64,000 nt of DNA from Porogramme epimiltina. Lineage: Eukaryota; Basidiomycota; Agaricomycetes; Polyporales; Polyporaceae. This document shows, in pieces, positions 45,079-55,816 of the stretch. The stretch lies in the NCBI GenBank assembly GCA_900155495.1, contig FTLJ01000859.1:1-64000 (forward strand). Direction: 5' to 3'. The notes under the pieces were generated by a model. The model was not told the origin of the DNA and ran no database searches. It saw nothing but the letters and a program-made list of their open reading frames with translations. The position numbers and the translations under genes are program-made. The first letter of the stretch is position 1. Every line of letters begins with the position of its first letter.

Positions 45079-47353
45079 TCATGAGTGCATCCCCGCAGGG
45101 CCCGAGAACTCCTCCTCCTCCGCAGTGCCGTCCGCGTCCTCCTGCCCGCCCAGGGCCCCATCGCGCCCGCGCAGCTGTATGAACATGGTGAGCGTCAGGG
45201 CCGCGACCAGCGCGGCGCAGCACACGAGGTAGAACGCGCCCGGCACGGTCGCGACCGTCTTCATGTACGTGAGCCCAAAGACCGCCGGGCCGATGATGTG
45301 CGAGCTGCGTCGGGATCACGGGGGGGAGGAGGAACGTCAGTCCTGTTCCCTGACACGCGTCGCGAAGCGGGGCCGCTTGGACTTGGCACGCACCTCAGCG
45401 CAGAGATCACGGTGAGCGCGCCGAGGACGCGCCCCGTGTCCGCACCCGCGCCCGCGCCGCCGGGGCGCTGCTTTTGCTGCTGCTGCTGCCCGTACAGGTC
45501 GAGCGCGAGGCTCTGCATCGTGGGCGTGAAGCTCGTCCCGAAGGAGATGCACGCGGTGAAGACCGCGAAGAGCGCGCCGGAGCCCGTGCTGAACGTGAGC
45601 GCGTAGAAGACGACGTCCGTGATGAGCGCGACGCGCGCGAGGAGCAGGTCCAGCGCGGCGACCTTCTTCTTTGGCGGGGGTGTGCTGGGCTGTTCTGCGT
45701 CTGCGTTTGAGAGGAGGGGTTCGGACTCGGGGCGCGCGCTTTGCTGCTGCTGCTGCCGTTGCCACCACCAAGTGAGGAATTTGAGGATGCCTGCGTCATA
45801 GATGAGACGTGCTGAGGCGGCGTTCCTCCGGAGCGCTCACCGGGGAATAGCAACGTCAAGTAAAGTGCTTTGGCCGTGTGATAGGCTCCTAACCAATAGC
45901 TGATCTGGATTTGGGTTGGCTTAGACCAGCATAGTTCAGATTTAGTGCACTTACAACACCCGAGGTCCAATGGAATACAGAGGAAGCGTATTGAATTTGT
46001 TGGTATAGAGCGGCCTGCACCATATCCACAAATTTGTCAGCCCCGTTGCGTAACAGTCTGGCGGAGAGGCATACCTGAACCATAGTTCCGAAACCATATG
46101 CTACCCCAAGAATAGTCATGGTCCAGTCTATGGCCCGCTTGTTTCCAGGACGATCTACTCTCCGGGGCAGAAGGACGGCAAGTGGCGATACGATGTCGAA
46201 CGTGCTCCACCACCGTTTCCAAGGGGGCATTGCCTGGAATGTCTCGGCCCGTACCGCACGCCGTTTTTGCATTTCTTCTTTGGAAAGCGACTCGGGCATA
46301 ATAAGCCACACGCCCAATGTGACTATCGTGTCGATGGTGGCCGTGGCATAGAACACGGGAAGAAGTAGTCCCGTGGCGTGCATGATGTAGCCGGTTAATA
46401 GTGGCCCAACGCTCATCCCAACAAAAAGTAGACCGAGAAGCTGAGAAAACGCTCGGGACCTGTACAAATGTCAGAAAATGCCCGTAGAAGGGATGGCGGT
46501 ACCTTACCTCGCGGTAGGGTCCGAACAGTCTGAAATATATGCATGCATGACGATAGACGCAACGGAAATGCCTACAGTACTACAGTTAGTCAAAGGAATA
46601 TTCCGCCAACTGTAAGAACAAACCTCCGACCAGGCCCTCTACAATAGGCCCTATAGAAAACCACCAGTACGTGCCTGGCAGCCTCTCCCAGAAATGGGCA
46701 ACTATCAAGAAACTGATGTCCGATATCATGAGGCCCGCGACGTTGAACCTCATAATTCCAATTCTTCCATAACAGTCAGAGAGCTGTTTGCACGCAGAGT
46801 AAGCCCAATGCCTAATGCGCGCAGCGAGCCAAGTTTAGACTCACAGAGCCCCACCACGCCGCGGTGAGGGTGGACAGCAGGCCGGACAGCGTCGCGATCA
46901 ACGCCATGAGCTTTGCGGCGACGGCGCCGACCTGCGGGTTTTCCATGCAGTCCGCCTGGTCGAAGCCGTACGCGCGGCAGACGGTGCGCGTGTAGATCTC
47001 GACGCGGGGCGCGACCGTGCCCGACGTCGACACGGCCGCCACCGCGGTCAAGGCCAGCATCCTACAAGAGGGGACGAGCAGCGCATTTGAAAGTCAACGA
47101 CGGTGTTAGGCTGCGGCGCAGAGCGCGTCGGGGGGCACTAACCATGCGGGGCTGGGCTTCCTCCACTTGGAGGCCGGGGGCTTATCGGGATGGCTGCTGG
47201 CCTCTGGACGGGGGGCGGACCCGTACGTATCGCCACGGGCCGCCGCTGCGTTTTCGGAAACGGGGGACGCGTTAGCACACGCCACCAGGGCCTGGAGGCG
47301 GACGCACCGTCTGTGGCGGCGCCGTCTTGGACGAGCGGGGCAGACGAGGACAT
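45079..47353 (-). CDS. MFS transporter, copy 2
   Basis: Second member of the tandem MFS pair. The N-terminus (MSSSAPLVQDGAATDG) leads via RPPSGGSPAPHG into helix 1; extracellular-loop residues VCRAYGFDQADCMENPQVG match the VCQAHQPVLNPDQG position of copy 1. Later segments include QLLGLLFVGMSVGPLLTGYI, the helix 6 exit motif IMPESLSKEEMQKRR and TWWWQRQQQQQ in the central loop. The last helix is FYLVCCAALVAALTLTMFIQL, ending EEFSGPAGMHS. Two polyglutamine tracts set it apart from copy 1. The paralogy is clear from the shared order of motifs and from PESLS at the same place. Substrate unknown. Confidence 0.85.
45475..45489 (-). repeat. CAG/CTG tract encoding Gln
   Basis: A run of CAG codons on the minus strand encodes GQQQQQ in a loop of MFS copy 2. 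A second tract lies at 45742-45756 (QRQQQQQ). Confidence 0.8.
45742..45756 (-). repeat. CAG/CTG tract encoding Gln
   Basis: Second glutamine microsatellite in the same transporter, in the central cytosolic loop. Such tracts are prone to length change between strains. Confidence 0.8.
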
Positions 47354-47784
47354 GGAGGACCGGACGAAGGAGCGGTCGCGCGGGGGCGGGCGGGTTAGGG
47401 AGTGTCGGGGACTCGAATCGGCTCGCGCGCTGCCCCTTGCAGCTCTCGCTCGGAAGCCCGGGAGCGTTCGAAGGGAGGCCTCAGTCAGAGCGCGCGCCCG
47501 CCCTCCCCGCCCGATTCTGCCAGGACGATTTCGCCACCTCCAGAGCCCCAGGCGGCCTCCCCCCAGCCAATCAGCGCCCAGCTATACCCGGGATCTAATC
47601 AGATACGGCCCGTCTGGAGCGTTCGAATGATTGAATCTTATCAGATACACTCGGCTTTCTGCGATGGTCTCACTGGGCATTGGTTCCGCGGCCGTGTCTC
47701 CCCCGAAGGCCTGACCGTTCTGTGAGACACACCGCTACTTACGAGCCACCAGACGTCGACTCCGGCCTGATCAACACACGAGCC
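47354..47784. promoter_or_regulatory. Divergent promoter region, MFS copy 2 and GMF
   Basis: 431 bp between divergent starts. GC-rich left half and a CCAATCAGCG element near 47577. No gene supported. Confidence 0.45.
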
Positions 47785-48482
47785 ATGGTCTGTCGTCACT
47801 CTCCTCACCGCCCTTGACCCGCCCGTCCTGAACCCACCCTGCCCCGCCCGCGATGATGCTGCCGCCGCCCTGGTGGACCTGACCCCGCGCGCGCAGTCCC
47901 GCACTGTCGACATCCCCCAGGAGCTCAAGGCCGCCCTCCGCAAGTTCCGCTTCGCGCGCCGCAACGCGGGCCACGCCGCGATCGTCATCAAGATCAACAA
48001 GAAGGACCTCGTCATGGAGGAGGTCGAGCAGTTCGACGACATCAGCATCGAGGACCTCGCAGAAGGTGTGCCCCGCCCGCCCCTCTGCCCACGTCCATCG
48101 TGCTAGATCGCCCGTTGCCTCCCCACTCCCCTACCCCTCTGCCTCGCCGTGCGTCTCTGCGCCGCGCAGAGCTCCCGGAGAACGCCCCGCGCTACGTCGT
48201 GCTCTCGTACGAGCTCAACCACAGGGACGGCCGCAAGAGCTTCCCGCTCGTCCTCGTCAACTGGGCGCCGTCGTCGAGCGAGATGGGCCTCCTCACCCTG
48301 CACGCGAGCGCGTTCCTCGACTTCCAGGCCACCGTGCGTCTCGTTTCCCTCCGCGCTCGTATGTCTGACTGATGACGGCTGGTCCCGTGCCCCAGGCCGA
48401 CGTAAGTAAGGTGATCGAGGTGCGAGACGGCGCGGAGGGCTTCACGAAGGAGATCATCGACGAGAAGCTCCTCCTGTCGTAA
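47785..48482 (+). CDS. Glia maturation factor-like ADF-homology protein
   Basis: ADF/cofilin-fold protein that debranches Arp2/3 actin networks. The body is clear: SRTVDIPQELKAALRKFRFA, KINKKDLVMEEVEQ, ELPENAPRYVVLSYELNH, DGRKSFPLVLVNWAPSSS, LLTLHASAFLDFQATADV, EIIDEKLLLS. Exons run 47897 to about 48063, 48170 to about 48332, and a last exon to the TAA at 48482. No in-frame ATG lies directly upstream; the best start is ATG 47785-47787, followed at once by a 109-nt intron that ends at the cag before 47897 and has a CTGAC branch site. This gives M-SRTVDIPQ, the normal family start. Total about 140 residues, as expected. Confidence 0.88.
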
Positions 48483-48613
48483 GGCCCCAAGGAGCGGGGT
48501 GGATGCCGTAGAGAGACGAGCGCTGAGCAGACAGACCCACACCATGTACGAGTATGTCGGAAACCCCTCGATTGTATCATTGCTATCGGAATCGGAAACG
48601 CCGCCCGCCCGCC

Positions 48614-50188
48614 TCACGCCCGCGCCCGCGCCCGCGCGTACGCGTCCATGATGCCCGCGAGCACCCAGCAGTTCCCGACGACGTACACGAGGCCCCGCGC
48701 CCAGAGCCCGAAGAAGACGTTCTGCGCGAGGAACTCGAGCTTGTACGCCTCCGCGAGCCAGAGGGCCTGCGTGCCGACCCACACGGCACCGCACGCGAGC
48801 GCGCGGCGCGGCGACATCGACAGCCGGGGCACCAGGAGCGGGAGGAACAGGGTGTACCACAGGAAATACTGCAAACGAGAGAATGTGTGTGCTTAGCGAA
48901 AGACGATGTCGGACAGCGGGGTGCTCACCTGTGACGTGCAGACCTTGTTGAACACGACGAAGACGAACGTCTGCACGAACCATGCGAAGACGAGGTCGTC
49001 CCGCCGCCGTCCGAAGAGCAGCCCCGTCCCGAGCGTGAGGCTCATCTGCGGCACGAAGCTCGTCAGTGGCGAGCGCAGGAGCGCCTGCCACCACGGGAGG
49101 GCCGAAGAGGCGGCGGCGGCGGCGGACTCGGCGGAGGGGTACGTGAGGTACACGAGGTAGAAGTACGGCGAGAAGTTGTGTCGGTGGTCCCGCCGGTGGA
49201 CGTGGTACAGGTACGTCTCGTCGAGAAACGGCCGGCCCCATCTGTTGCGAGGTGAGCGGCGGTGAGCGAGCGAGCGAGGGCGAGCGGCATGAGGGGAGTA
49301 AGGGTGCTCACATCGCATACATAGCCCCGCCGAGCGCGAGGAACGTCGTCCCGCTGAGGAGCGCAAAGCGCACCGCGCGGGGGCTCGCCACGGCGCGCGC
49401 CCAGCCCGTCCACCCCGCGCCCCTCCCGTGCGCGCCGCCGACGACGCCGAGGCACGCCGCGCCGTAGACGAAGGGGTAGATCTTCCAGTGCGTGGAGAGG
49501 CCGAGGAGCACCGCGGCGGCGTCCCAGCGGGCGTGGAGCGCGTAGTGGAGCGTGGCGAGCACGAAGAGGGAGAGGACGGACTCGGAGGAGCCGCGTGTGG
49601 AGATTGTGAAGACGAGTGGGCTGAGGAGGTGCAGCGAGACGAGGAAGGTCGCTCGACGGTGGAGGTGTTCGTCGCCCGGGTGAGGCTTTTCGCTCGGGGT
49701 CGTTTGTGTGGACGCAGGGGTGGGGGTCCGGGGGAGGATGACGGACACGAGGAGGTTGTACATCAGGACCCCAGCGAGGATGTCGCACCCTGCGAAGAGG
49801 AACTTCCCAAAGGAGGGGTGGAGCCATTCGTTGGGAGCGAGGAGGATGGCGAGGAGAGGTGTGTAGCGGTACGTCGCTCGGGTGTAGGGACTATGGAAGC
49901 AGACAGACGCGTTAGGCGCAACTCCGCAAGGAAGACTCGTATTACGCACCTGCCGACGTTCAGCAAACTCCCTAATGGGCCGTCTGCGCGATTCCCCGGT
50001 GAGGGGTGGAGGGTGAAACGGGTCGCATCACTGAAGACACGGTAGTCGACGTCTGTGTATTTCACAATAGAATGCGCGTCGTGCCATTCGCTGTATATGA
50101 TAAGAGCGACCCGCAAGAGAGTAGAGGCAATGAGGATAGTGGAGAACGAGGGCACATGTCGGAGGACGTGGGTCGAGTTCAAGGGCAT
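48614..50188 (-). CDS. GPI14: GPI mannosyltransferase 1 (PIG-M type)
   Basis: Adds the first alpha-1,4 mannose to the GPI anchor precursor in the ER lumen. The N-terminal segment ([23 protein letters not shown]) is the first membrane helix and is followed by the luminal motif [12 protein letters not shown], which includes the catalytic DxD-type residues. [11 protein letters not shown] and [10 protein letters not shown] are other strong signatures, and the later segment [17 protein letters not shown] and [18 protein letters not shown] continue the family pattern. It ends in YARARARA. Four or five exons, about 440 residues, many predicted helices. It precedes SAR1 and SRP receptor beta in a run of ER genes on this strand. 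Confidence 0.95.
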
Positions 50189-50535
50189 GACGCAACACGC
50201 CTAGCCTACACACGAGGCGCGCTCTTCGGTCCTCGCCCGTGGCGAGGCCTGGAATATGCATTTGCGGCTACTATCGCACTCTCACTTCCCGCAATCACAA
50301 GCCGAGTAACGGACGCTTATCTGGCACTCCCGCGAGGATGGCAGGCAGACGTGTCGGCCGCGCAGCCAGCCACGCACAGACGGAATGAGAGCGCAAAGAA
50401 AAACACAACTGACATTCCACAACATAAGAAGGGGGAACAAAGGAAGTCAAGACTAATAGGAAACACGTAGGTCTACGCCGAGAAATGACTACGAGTAATA
50501 CTTTAGTCAGAGAACGCGAGCACGTAAACCGCCGC
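50189..50535. other. Spacer between GPI mannosyltransferase and SAR1
   Basis: Between two minus-strand genes. Holds the 3' flank of SAR1 and the promoter of the GPI mannosyltransferase gene. Nothing else recognised. Confidence 0.5.
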
Positions 50536-51446
50536 TCAGATCTGACGGGAAGGAGCGTCAGCGTCCTGCCACGCACGCCTAGAGAGCACGGGCCACGCAC
50601 GTATTGTGAGAGCCACCGGAAGCCCTCGCCGTAACCCTGGCGCTGCACGACCGAGCACATGAAGATCTCAATGGGGCGGATGTCGTTGAGAGGGACCTTG
50701 CCCTGTCAATGGGGGGCGGACGTCGTGAGAACGGGGGTCATCGCGGGGTAGTCAGCGCACCCACCTTGCCCGTGGTCTGGTAGAGGCCCAGCTGATGCCG
50801 CAGCTCGTCCTCGCTCACCGCTCCAGGCGCGTCGATCTTGTTGCCGAGGATAAGGAAGGGGACCTTCGAGAGCTCCTCGATGGAGAGGAGGGCGTCCAGC
50901 TCCGCCTTGGACTCGGAGAAGCGCTCGAAGTCGGCGCTGTCGACGAGGAAGATGATCCCGTCGACCTCGGGGAAGTAGTCCCGCCAGAGGCGGCGCGCTG
51001 TTCACGCCAGGTTAGCTATCGCGCGGGAAAGAGGAGGTCTGCACGACGTACCCTGCTGGTGACCGCCCAGGTCGTACGTCGTGAACTTCACGTTGCCAAT
51101 GGCAAGCTCCTCCGACGCTAATACGGGGTCTGAGTACATGTGTATAAGGGCATTCGCAAGGGACACGCACTCGGGTGAAGGGTGGGTTGCAGAGTGGCAA
51201 GGCGGTCATTCTTCAGCATGTGCAAGAGGGTCTGGAAGGCACTCGGTAAGGGAGATATACGGAGGGATAGCACTTCGAGAAGACGTACGGTCTTGCCAGC
51301 GTTGTCCAGACCGAGGAACAGGATTTTGGCGTTCTTGTGCAGAAGACCTGCATCGGCTTCGTTCAGAACTGTATAGAAGTCGAGAAGGTAGGCCGAGACA
51401 CACCAAGCTGAGCAAGGACATCCCAGAACCAGTTGATGATGAACAT
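50536..51446 (-). CDS. SAR1: Small GTPase Sar1
   Basis: COPII-coat GTPase controlling vesicle budding at ER exit sites. The membrane-inserting N-terminus ([15 protein letters not shown]) joins [19 protein letters not shown], holding the P-loop, through a 56-nt intron. Then come [20 protein letters not shown], with the switch I Thr, [18 protein letters not shown], with the switch II catalytic His, and NKID. The C-terminus is [12 protein letters not shown] followed by a 59-nt intron (50542-50600) and a last coding exon of only six bases encoding Ile and stop. This matches the near-universal QYI/QYV ending. Acceptors at the first and third introns were chosen because only they restore the invariant GLLHKNAK and [11 protein letters not shown] segments. 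Confidence 0.95.
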
Positions 51447-52274
51447 GGCGGCGGCGGGGAGGTTGAGGGAAGGTGGGAGTTGGACGGAGGGGAAAGTGGC
51501 TGAAGCTGAAGGAGAGGGACTGCCTGGCGCGTGCTCCTCATACAGTGACGTGGTCGTAGACGCCCGCTCGTAAGTGCTCCGTCGAGACCGCTCCGTTTCC
51601 AGAAAAAACGCAAAATAGAGCGCATGGCCTTGCTTCTCGCTGCTCCCTCGCACACGTTCTCGCTCGAGGGCATGGTGATGCGTTATTCAGATGTTCGTGT
51701 AATACGAACCAGGCTCCCTTTCGCGCAACTCGGCTGGGCGCAAGTTCAAGGCGCCTGCGATTTTTAGTGCGTCCTCTTTCATAACACAGCACTCCTATGG
51801 ATCATCCCTTGAAGTGACACTTGATTGATATCAAACAACATTTCATTGCGTTGGCTGATACGCCCAAGTAATGATAGCTAAGCGTAGGTACGGATACAAG
51901 AGATTTGGGGAGGTTCTGACACTCACTACACCACAGCTTCCTTGAAGGAAGGGTGCGTGAGCTCTTTATCCTCCCCTTCCTACGGACTTACTCTCCGCAG
52001 AACCGAATCGCCGTGTCCTCTGTTGAAAAGTTTCGAAGGGACAGGCACTGTCTAAGAGGTTGCGTGAAGAGAGAACTGCGGTGCGACAGTGCCTTGCTTT
52101 TAAAATCTGCTTGTTTGTGGCTGTTTTGATTAGCGCGCACGGGCCATAAGTCCCCCAGCGCGGGTGCGGCGCGGCGGGGTCGTGTTGAAGGGAGGCACAG
52201 TACTGAGGGAACACTATATGCCCCATTGAAACGAGCAGGTTGACTGTCCTAGTATACCTAATACACAAAATAAA
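51447..52274. other. Spacer, nothing recognised
   Basis: 828 bp between SAR1 and SRP receptor beta, both on the minus strand. It should contain the SAR1 promoter and 5' leader and the 3' flank of the neighbour. No consensus TATA box was found. Confidence 0.5.
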
Positions 52275-53273
52275 TTACGCCAAATCCTCCAACCACTCGC
52301 GGAGAGGCGACAGACCATCCCCTGCGGGACGCTTTTCGTCGGTCAAAGGTGTGGGGGCCTTGCTAACGCCCACGGAGGTGCCAGCGAATGTGATCTCCCC
52401 GCCCTCCCACTCTGCGAACTTGAACTCACCGCTCCCGGTGCACTCCAGTCCACCCATCTGCGAGTCCGTCTCCTCCTCGCCGAGGCTCTCCACGCCCACA
52501 CCATTCGCGTGCGATGCTCTGCGCTTCTCCAGCTCCCGCTCGAGAATCGTCTTCACGCGAGTGATTGCGAGCTGTTCAGAGGACGCGCTTGCGGTGGACT
52601 TCAAGAGGTCGCATTTGTGCGCGAGGATGGTCAGCGCGGGGGTCTCGCGCGATGGTGGAAGGGATGTCAGCGCGTGGAGAATCATGTGTAGATGCCTTGC
52701 GGAGGAGGCATTAGTAGTGGGAGGGTACGTAGATGAGATGCAACATACTCTGCTACCGCAGGACCATTTCGCGAGATAGTGCTGGAGTCCACCACGAACG
52801 CGATAGCTTTCGCATGAGGCAGGTACTCTTGGAATTGGTCGCGAATACGCGGGTGTCCAGGGATGTCGATGAGTCTGAGGGCTTTGCTTTGAGACGGCAA
52901 CGTCACAAGTGCAGCATTTGTTTGCATCGATGCATGTGTAGGCAGTGTTTGGTTGTATACGAGCTGAGTAGCGAAACCGTCTGAGCTCGCTGCCGGGACG
53001 CACAAAGGAATATTACTCACCGTTGACAGAATGGCCGTCTTGCCTGCGTCAGAACATCCTGCCAAGATAACTGCATCTCCCCGTTTTGTCGTCTTTCTCC
53101 GCGCGAGAAGGACAGATACTGCATACACGTAAGTACCTGAGCGGCTCGAGATGACGCATGGACGAACTTGTCAGAAAGAGTACTGCGAGCAGGAGTGCCG
53201 CCACAACGCGGAGTTGGGGCGAGAGGAGTGCGACTGGGGAGGCAGCCTCGGGATTTATGTGCGTGTCTGCCAT
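52275..53273 (-). CDS. SRP102: Signal recognition particle receptor subunit beta
   Basis: ER-membrane GTPase that anchors the SRP receptor alpha subunit. One N-terminal membrane segment (LRVVAALLLAVLFLTS) is followed by VSVLLARRKTTKRGDAVIL and the P-loop GCSDAGKT. Other GTPase elements: LIDIPGHPRIRDQF (G3), FVVDSSTI, and HKCDLLKS, which replaces NKxD as usual for this family. The C-terminus (GGEITFAGTSVG, LREWLEDLA) is the expected final beta-strand and helix. The ATG at 53273 is preferred over an upstream in-frame one because it begins the short cytosolic or luminal leader directly before the helix. A 57-nt intron at 52964-53020 is stop-free and in frame. Symbol follows yeast usage. Confidence 0.92.
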
Positions 53274-53734
53274 TGCAAGAAGGTCGTTTGATGCCGGGGA
53301 GTAGGTTACGCACAACGCGCAACGATGCGGTTGTCTGAGCTGTCAGAGGTGGCTGCTGCTAATGGGGTGTCTGCGGGAAGGAGCGGTCCGGGCGCTCTGT
53401 TTGCGCGTATTAGATTCGAAAGCTCTTGGTAAACAACGACAAACTCCATCTGGCGCGGATACTGTGACGTCATATGATCACTCTCTCACACCGGCGTCGC
53501 GCTCAGCCCGGATTCGAGGGGCGTTCATGGTAGTCTGCTGGACCATTTTGATATCTATCCTTAGAAGCTCGGCTTATACTCCGTAAAATGGTCCTCTCAT
53601 AAGGACATACACCTTCTTGCGATTGAGAATGTATCCAAGTTCTCTCTCATCATGCGATCCAACTACACAAGGCCGTGATGGGGAGGAAGTATATCACTTA
53701 ATATCGCAGATCGTCACAAATTAATGTTGGTATT
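53274..53734. other. Spacer, nothing recognised
   Basis: Between the SRP receptor beta start and the stop of the secreted cysteine-rich protein gene. No gene supported; a palindromic tcatatgatc-like stretch near 53470 may be incidental. Confidence 0.45.
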
Positions 53735-54586
53735 CTACGCCGACTCGTCGAGATCACGACCGAAAATGCCACCCGCACCCGTCGCCGCAATACGCGCCTG
53801 GGCATCAGCCTGAGTGTCGCAGACAAGGCTAATAAAACAATCATTAGTGACTGGATGTTACAGTAAACCAAAACATAACGTACCTCGTCCCAGGCGAGAG
53901 AACCAATGGCAGAGCGAAGCAGGTCAAGCCAGTGTTGCAGGGCGTGGTGACGAACTTGCCGCCGACACACTGCGCGAAGCCGCCGTTGACACAGGCGTTC
54001 TCGCCCTCGGAGCATCCGCTGTTAGCGGTGAGGGACTGGAACTTCCTGTTCAATGCCTGAGCTTGCTGGCCGTTTGACAAGGTGAACGCGGCACGCCTGT
54101 GGCACAATCAGTCATCCCAGTGTGCATCAATGATACGCCCGAAGAACTTACGACTCGAGCTCGCGTCCCTTGATCCCGCCCTTCGCACCCGTACGGGAAA
54201 TACGGGCTGCAGCGTCCGATTCGGTATCGCAGGTGACGCTGGAAGATTGCAAAGTTAGCAACAGGCGAGCAACGGTCGCGCGCGAGCAAGACAAACCTGG
54301 TTCCGGGGCTGTTGACAAGCGGCAGCGCGACGCAGGTGAGGCCACCCGAGCAAGGCGTCGTGACGAATTTGCCGTTGACACATTGGGCAAACGCGCCTTG
54401 CACGCAGGCCACCTCGCCGGACGTGCACTTCGAGCTCGGGCTCAGGGACGCGAACTTCTTGTTGAGCGCCTGGGCGTCCTGGCCGTTCTTGAGGGTGAAC
54501 GATGACCGCCTCTCTACCACGGGACCGGCGGCGACCAGCCCGACGAGAGCAAGGAGGGGAAGGATGACAGTGCTGAGAATCTGCAT
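53735..54586 (-). CDS. Secreted two-module cysteine-rich protein, CBM19-like
   Basis: Four exons. A signal peptide (MQILSTVILPLLALVGLVAAG) and a short propeptide ending ERR precede two homologous modules of about 85 residues. Module 1 contains FTLKNGQDAQALNKKF, GEVACVQGAFAQCVNGKF, TPCSGGLTCVALPLVNSPGT and VTCDTESDAAARI. Module 2 contains FTLSNGQQAQALNRKF, ENACVNGGFAQCVGGKF, TPCNTGLTCFALPLVLSPGT and LVCDTQADAQARI. Each module has an intron at the same place after SPGTR, so the module was duplicated with its intron. The cysteine spacing resembles the chitin-binding family CBM19 found in yeast chitinase; this is a pattern match by eye only. A TATA box lies about 135 bp upstream. A cell-wall or chitin-binding role is plausible. 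Confidence 0.78.
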
Positions 54587-55816
54587 GGCGTCGTGAACTG
54601 AAGAGGGAGTGTACGTGGAAGAAAACCGAGCGAGAATGACCAAAGAGTGACTAAAGGCGAATTCGTGAGGGTGAGGGGGCAACCGGGCTCCTGGAGAACA
54701 TCGATTGGTATGGGCTTGCTTTTATATGCTCAGAGAGCGCTGCATCTCCCTTACCGCCCCGCCCGTGTGGCTCAAGATCTCGACAACAGACACTGATTGC
54801 TCAGTCTGCCAATGGGCTCCTCGGATATCTTCCCATCTTCACACCGGAACTAGCGGGCGTGCATTCTACAGCTCAAAAAACGGACATTGATGCTGAGTGA
54901 GAAAATTTTTGTGATGCCTGTGAACGCCTATCCTCTAAGTAACACCCTTCCCCGGATGGTTTTATAAGCCTCCAACCAAGTCATGTATAGGACGAACGTA
55001 CTGAGTAAAATGCTTGGAAGACGGCTCAATGCTTGGAACCAGGCGGCAATCCATCTGAAAAAGCTCCTGAAAACGCGAAACGCGAACGTCCGGTCATTAG
55101 TTCACAACTACACACCGCCGGGGAGGCGGCGGAGTTGATGGTGTCCACATCACCCCGGTGGCTTGTGTCTGCATCTCGCGAACGTGGCAGCCATGGGGAT
55201 AACTGAGCGAGCCGGACTGTTTCGAGAGGACCGGCCGGGAAAGCGGACGCGAATGCCCTGCCCGTTTGATGCCAGCGCGATACTCAACGCCTCCGCCCGC
55301 CGTGATTGATCAACTCCGTGCCTTGGCCCCTTGCGCCCATCACGTCCATCGAGGCAGTGCCCCAAACCCGCATATGGCGCGGTGCTCGCCGCACTTCAAG
55401 CAGGCTTCCCATTGGTTTAGAACGAGCAAACAGTGATGCGCTCTCATTGAGGCACTGCACAAGGTTGACCGTAGGCCGATCCTGACTGGCTGTTATTCTG
55501 GGAAGGTAGTAGCAAGGGGGTTATATGCTTACGATTGATCTTCCGCACAACTATCTGAATGAAGGATGAGGTCATTTGAGCATCGATAGTGGTCCGGTAG
55601 AAGACCTGAGCGCGGACGACAAGTTGAAGGGCAACTGCCAACTGGCGCTTGAAGGGTGTGGCATCTTATCTTATCTTGCGATACATACTCGCTCACGTGA
55701 GCGAAATTTCTTGGGACGGCCGTGGAGGAGCTGTAGGATGAATATGTCCGGGTTCTAGCGTACATGCTGCTTCTCTTGCCTTCCGACCCCTTCCCTCATT
55801 CCCTCAACCACTTTCT
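54587..55816. promoter_or_regulatory. Divergent intergenic region, secreted protein and UTP21
   Basis: 1.2 kb between divergent starts. Contains the minus-strand TATA box of the secreted protein gene and a pyrimidine-rich stretch before UTP21 (about 55770-55810). A GGCGG/CCGCC pair near 55115-55129 was noted. No gene is supported. Confidence 0.5.
54719..54726 (-). promoter_or_regulatory. TATA box (TATAAAAG) of the CBM19-like gene
   Basis: Minus-strand TATAAAAG about 135 bases upstream of the ATG at 54586. Consensus match, normal spacing. Confidence 0.65.

Noticed and set aside
43733..45319. A minus-strand open frame of 528 codons spanning two MFS genes and their spacer
   Set aside because: It is out of frame with both transporters, low in complexity and rich in Arg/Pro/Ala, as expected for an antisense or shifted frame in GC-rich DNA.
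51369..51403. A 35-nt intron in SAR1 ending at the first acceptor
   Set aside because: Using it adds residues VLNEADA not found in Sar1 proteins; the next acceptor gives a 56-nt intron and the invariant LGLLHKNAK.
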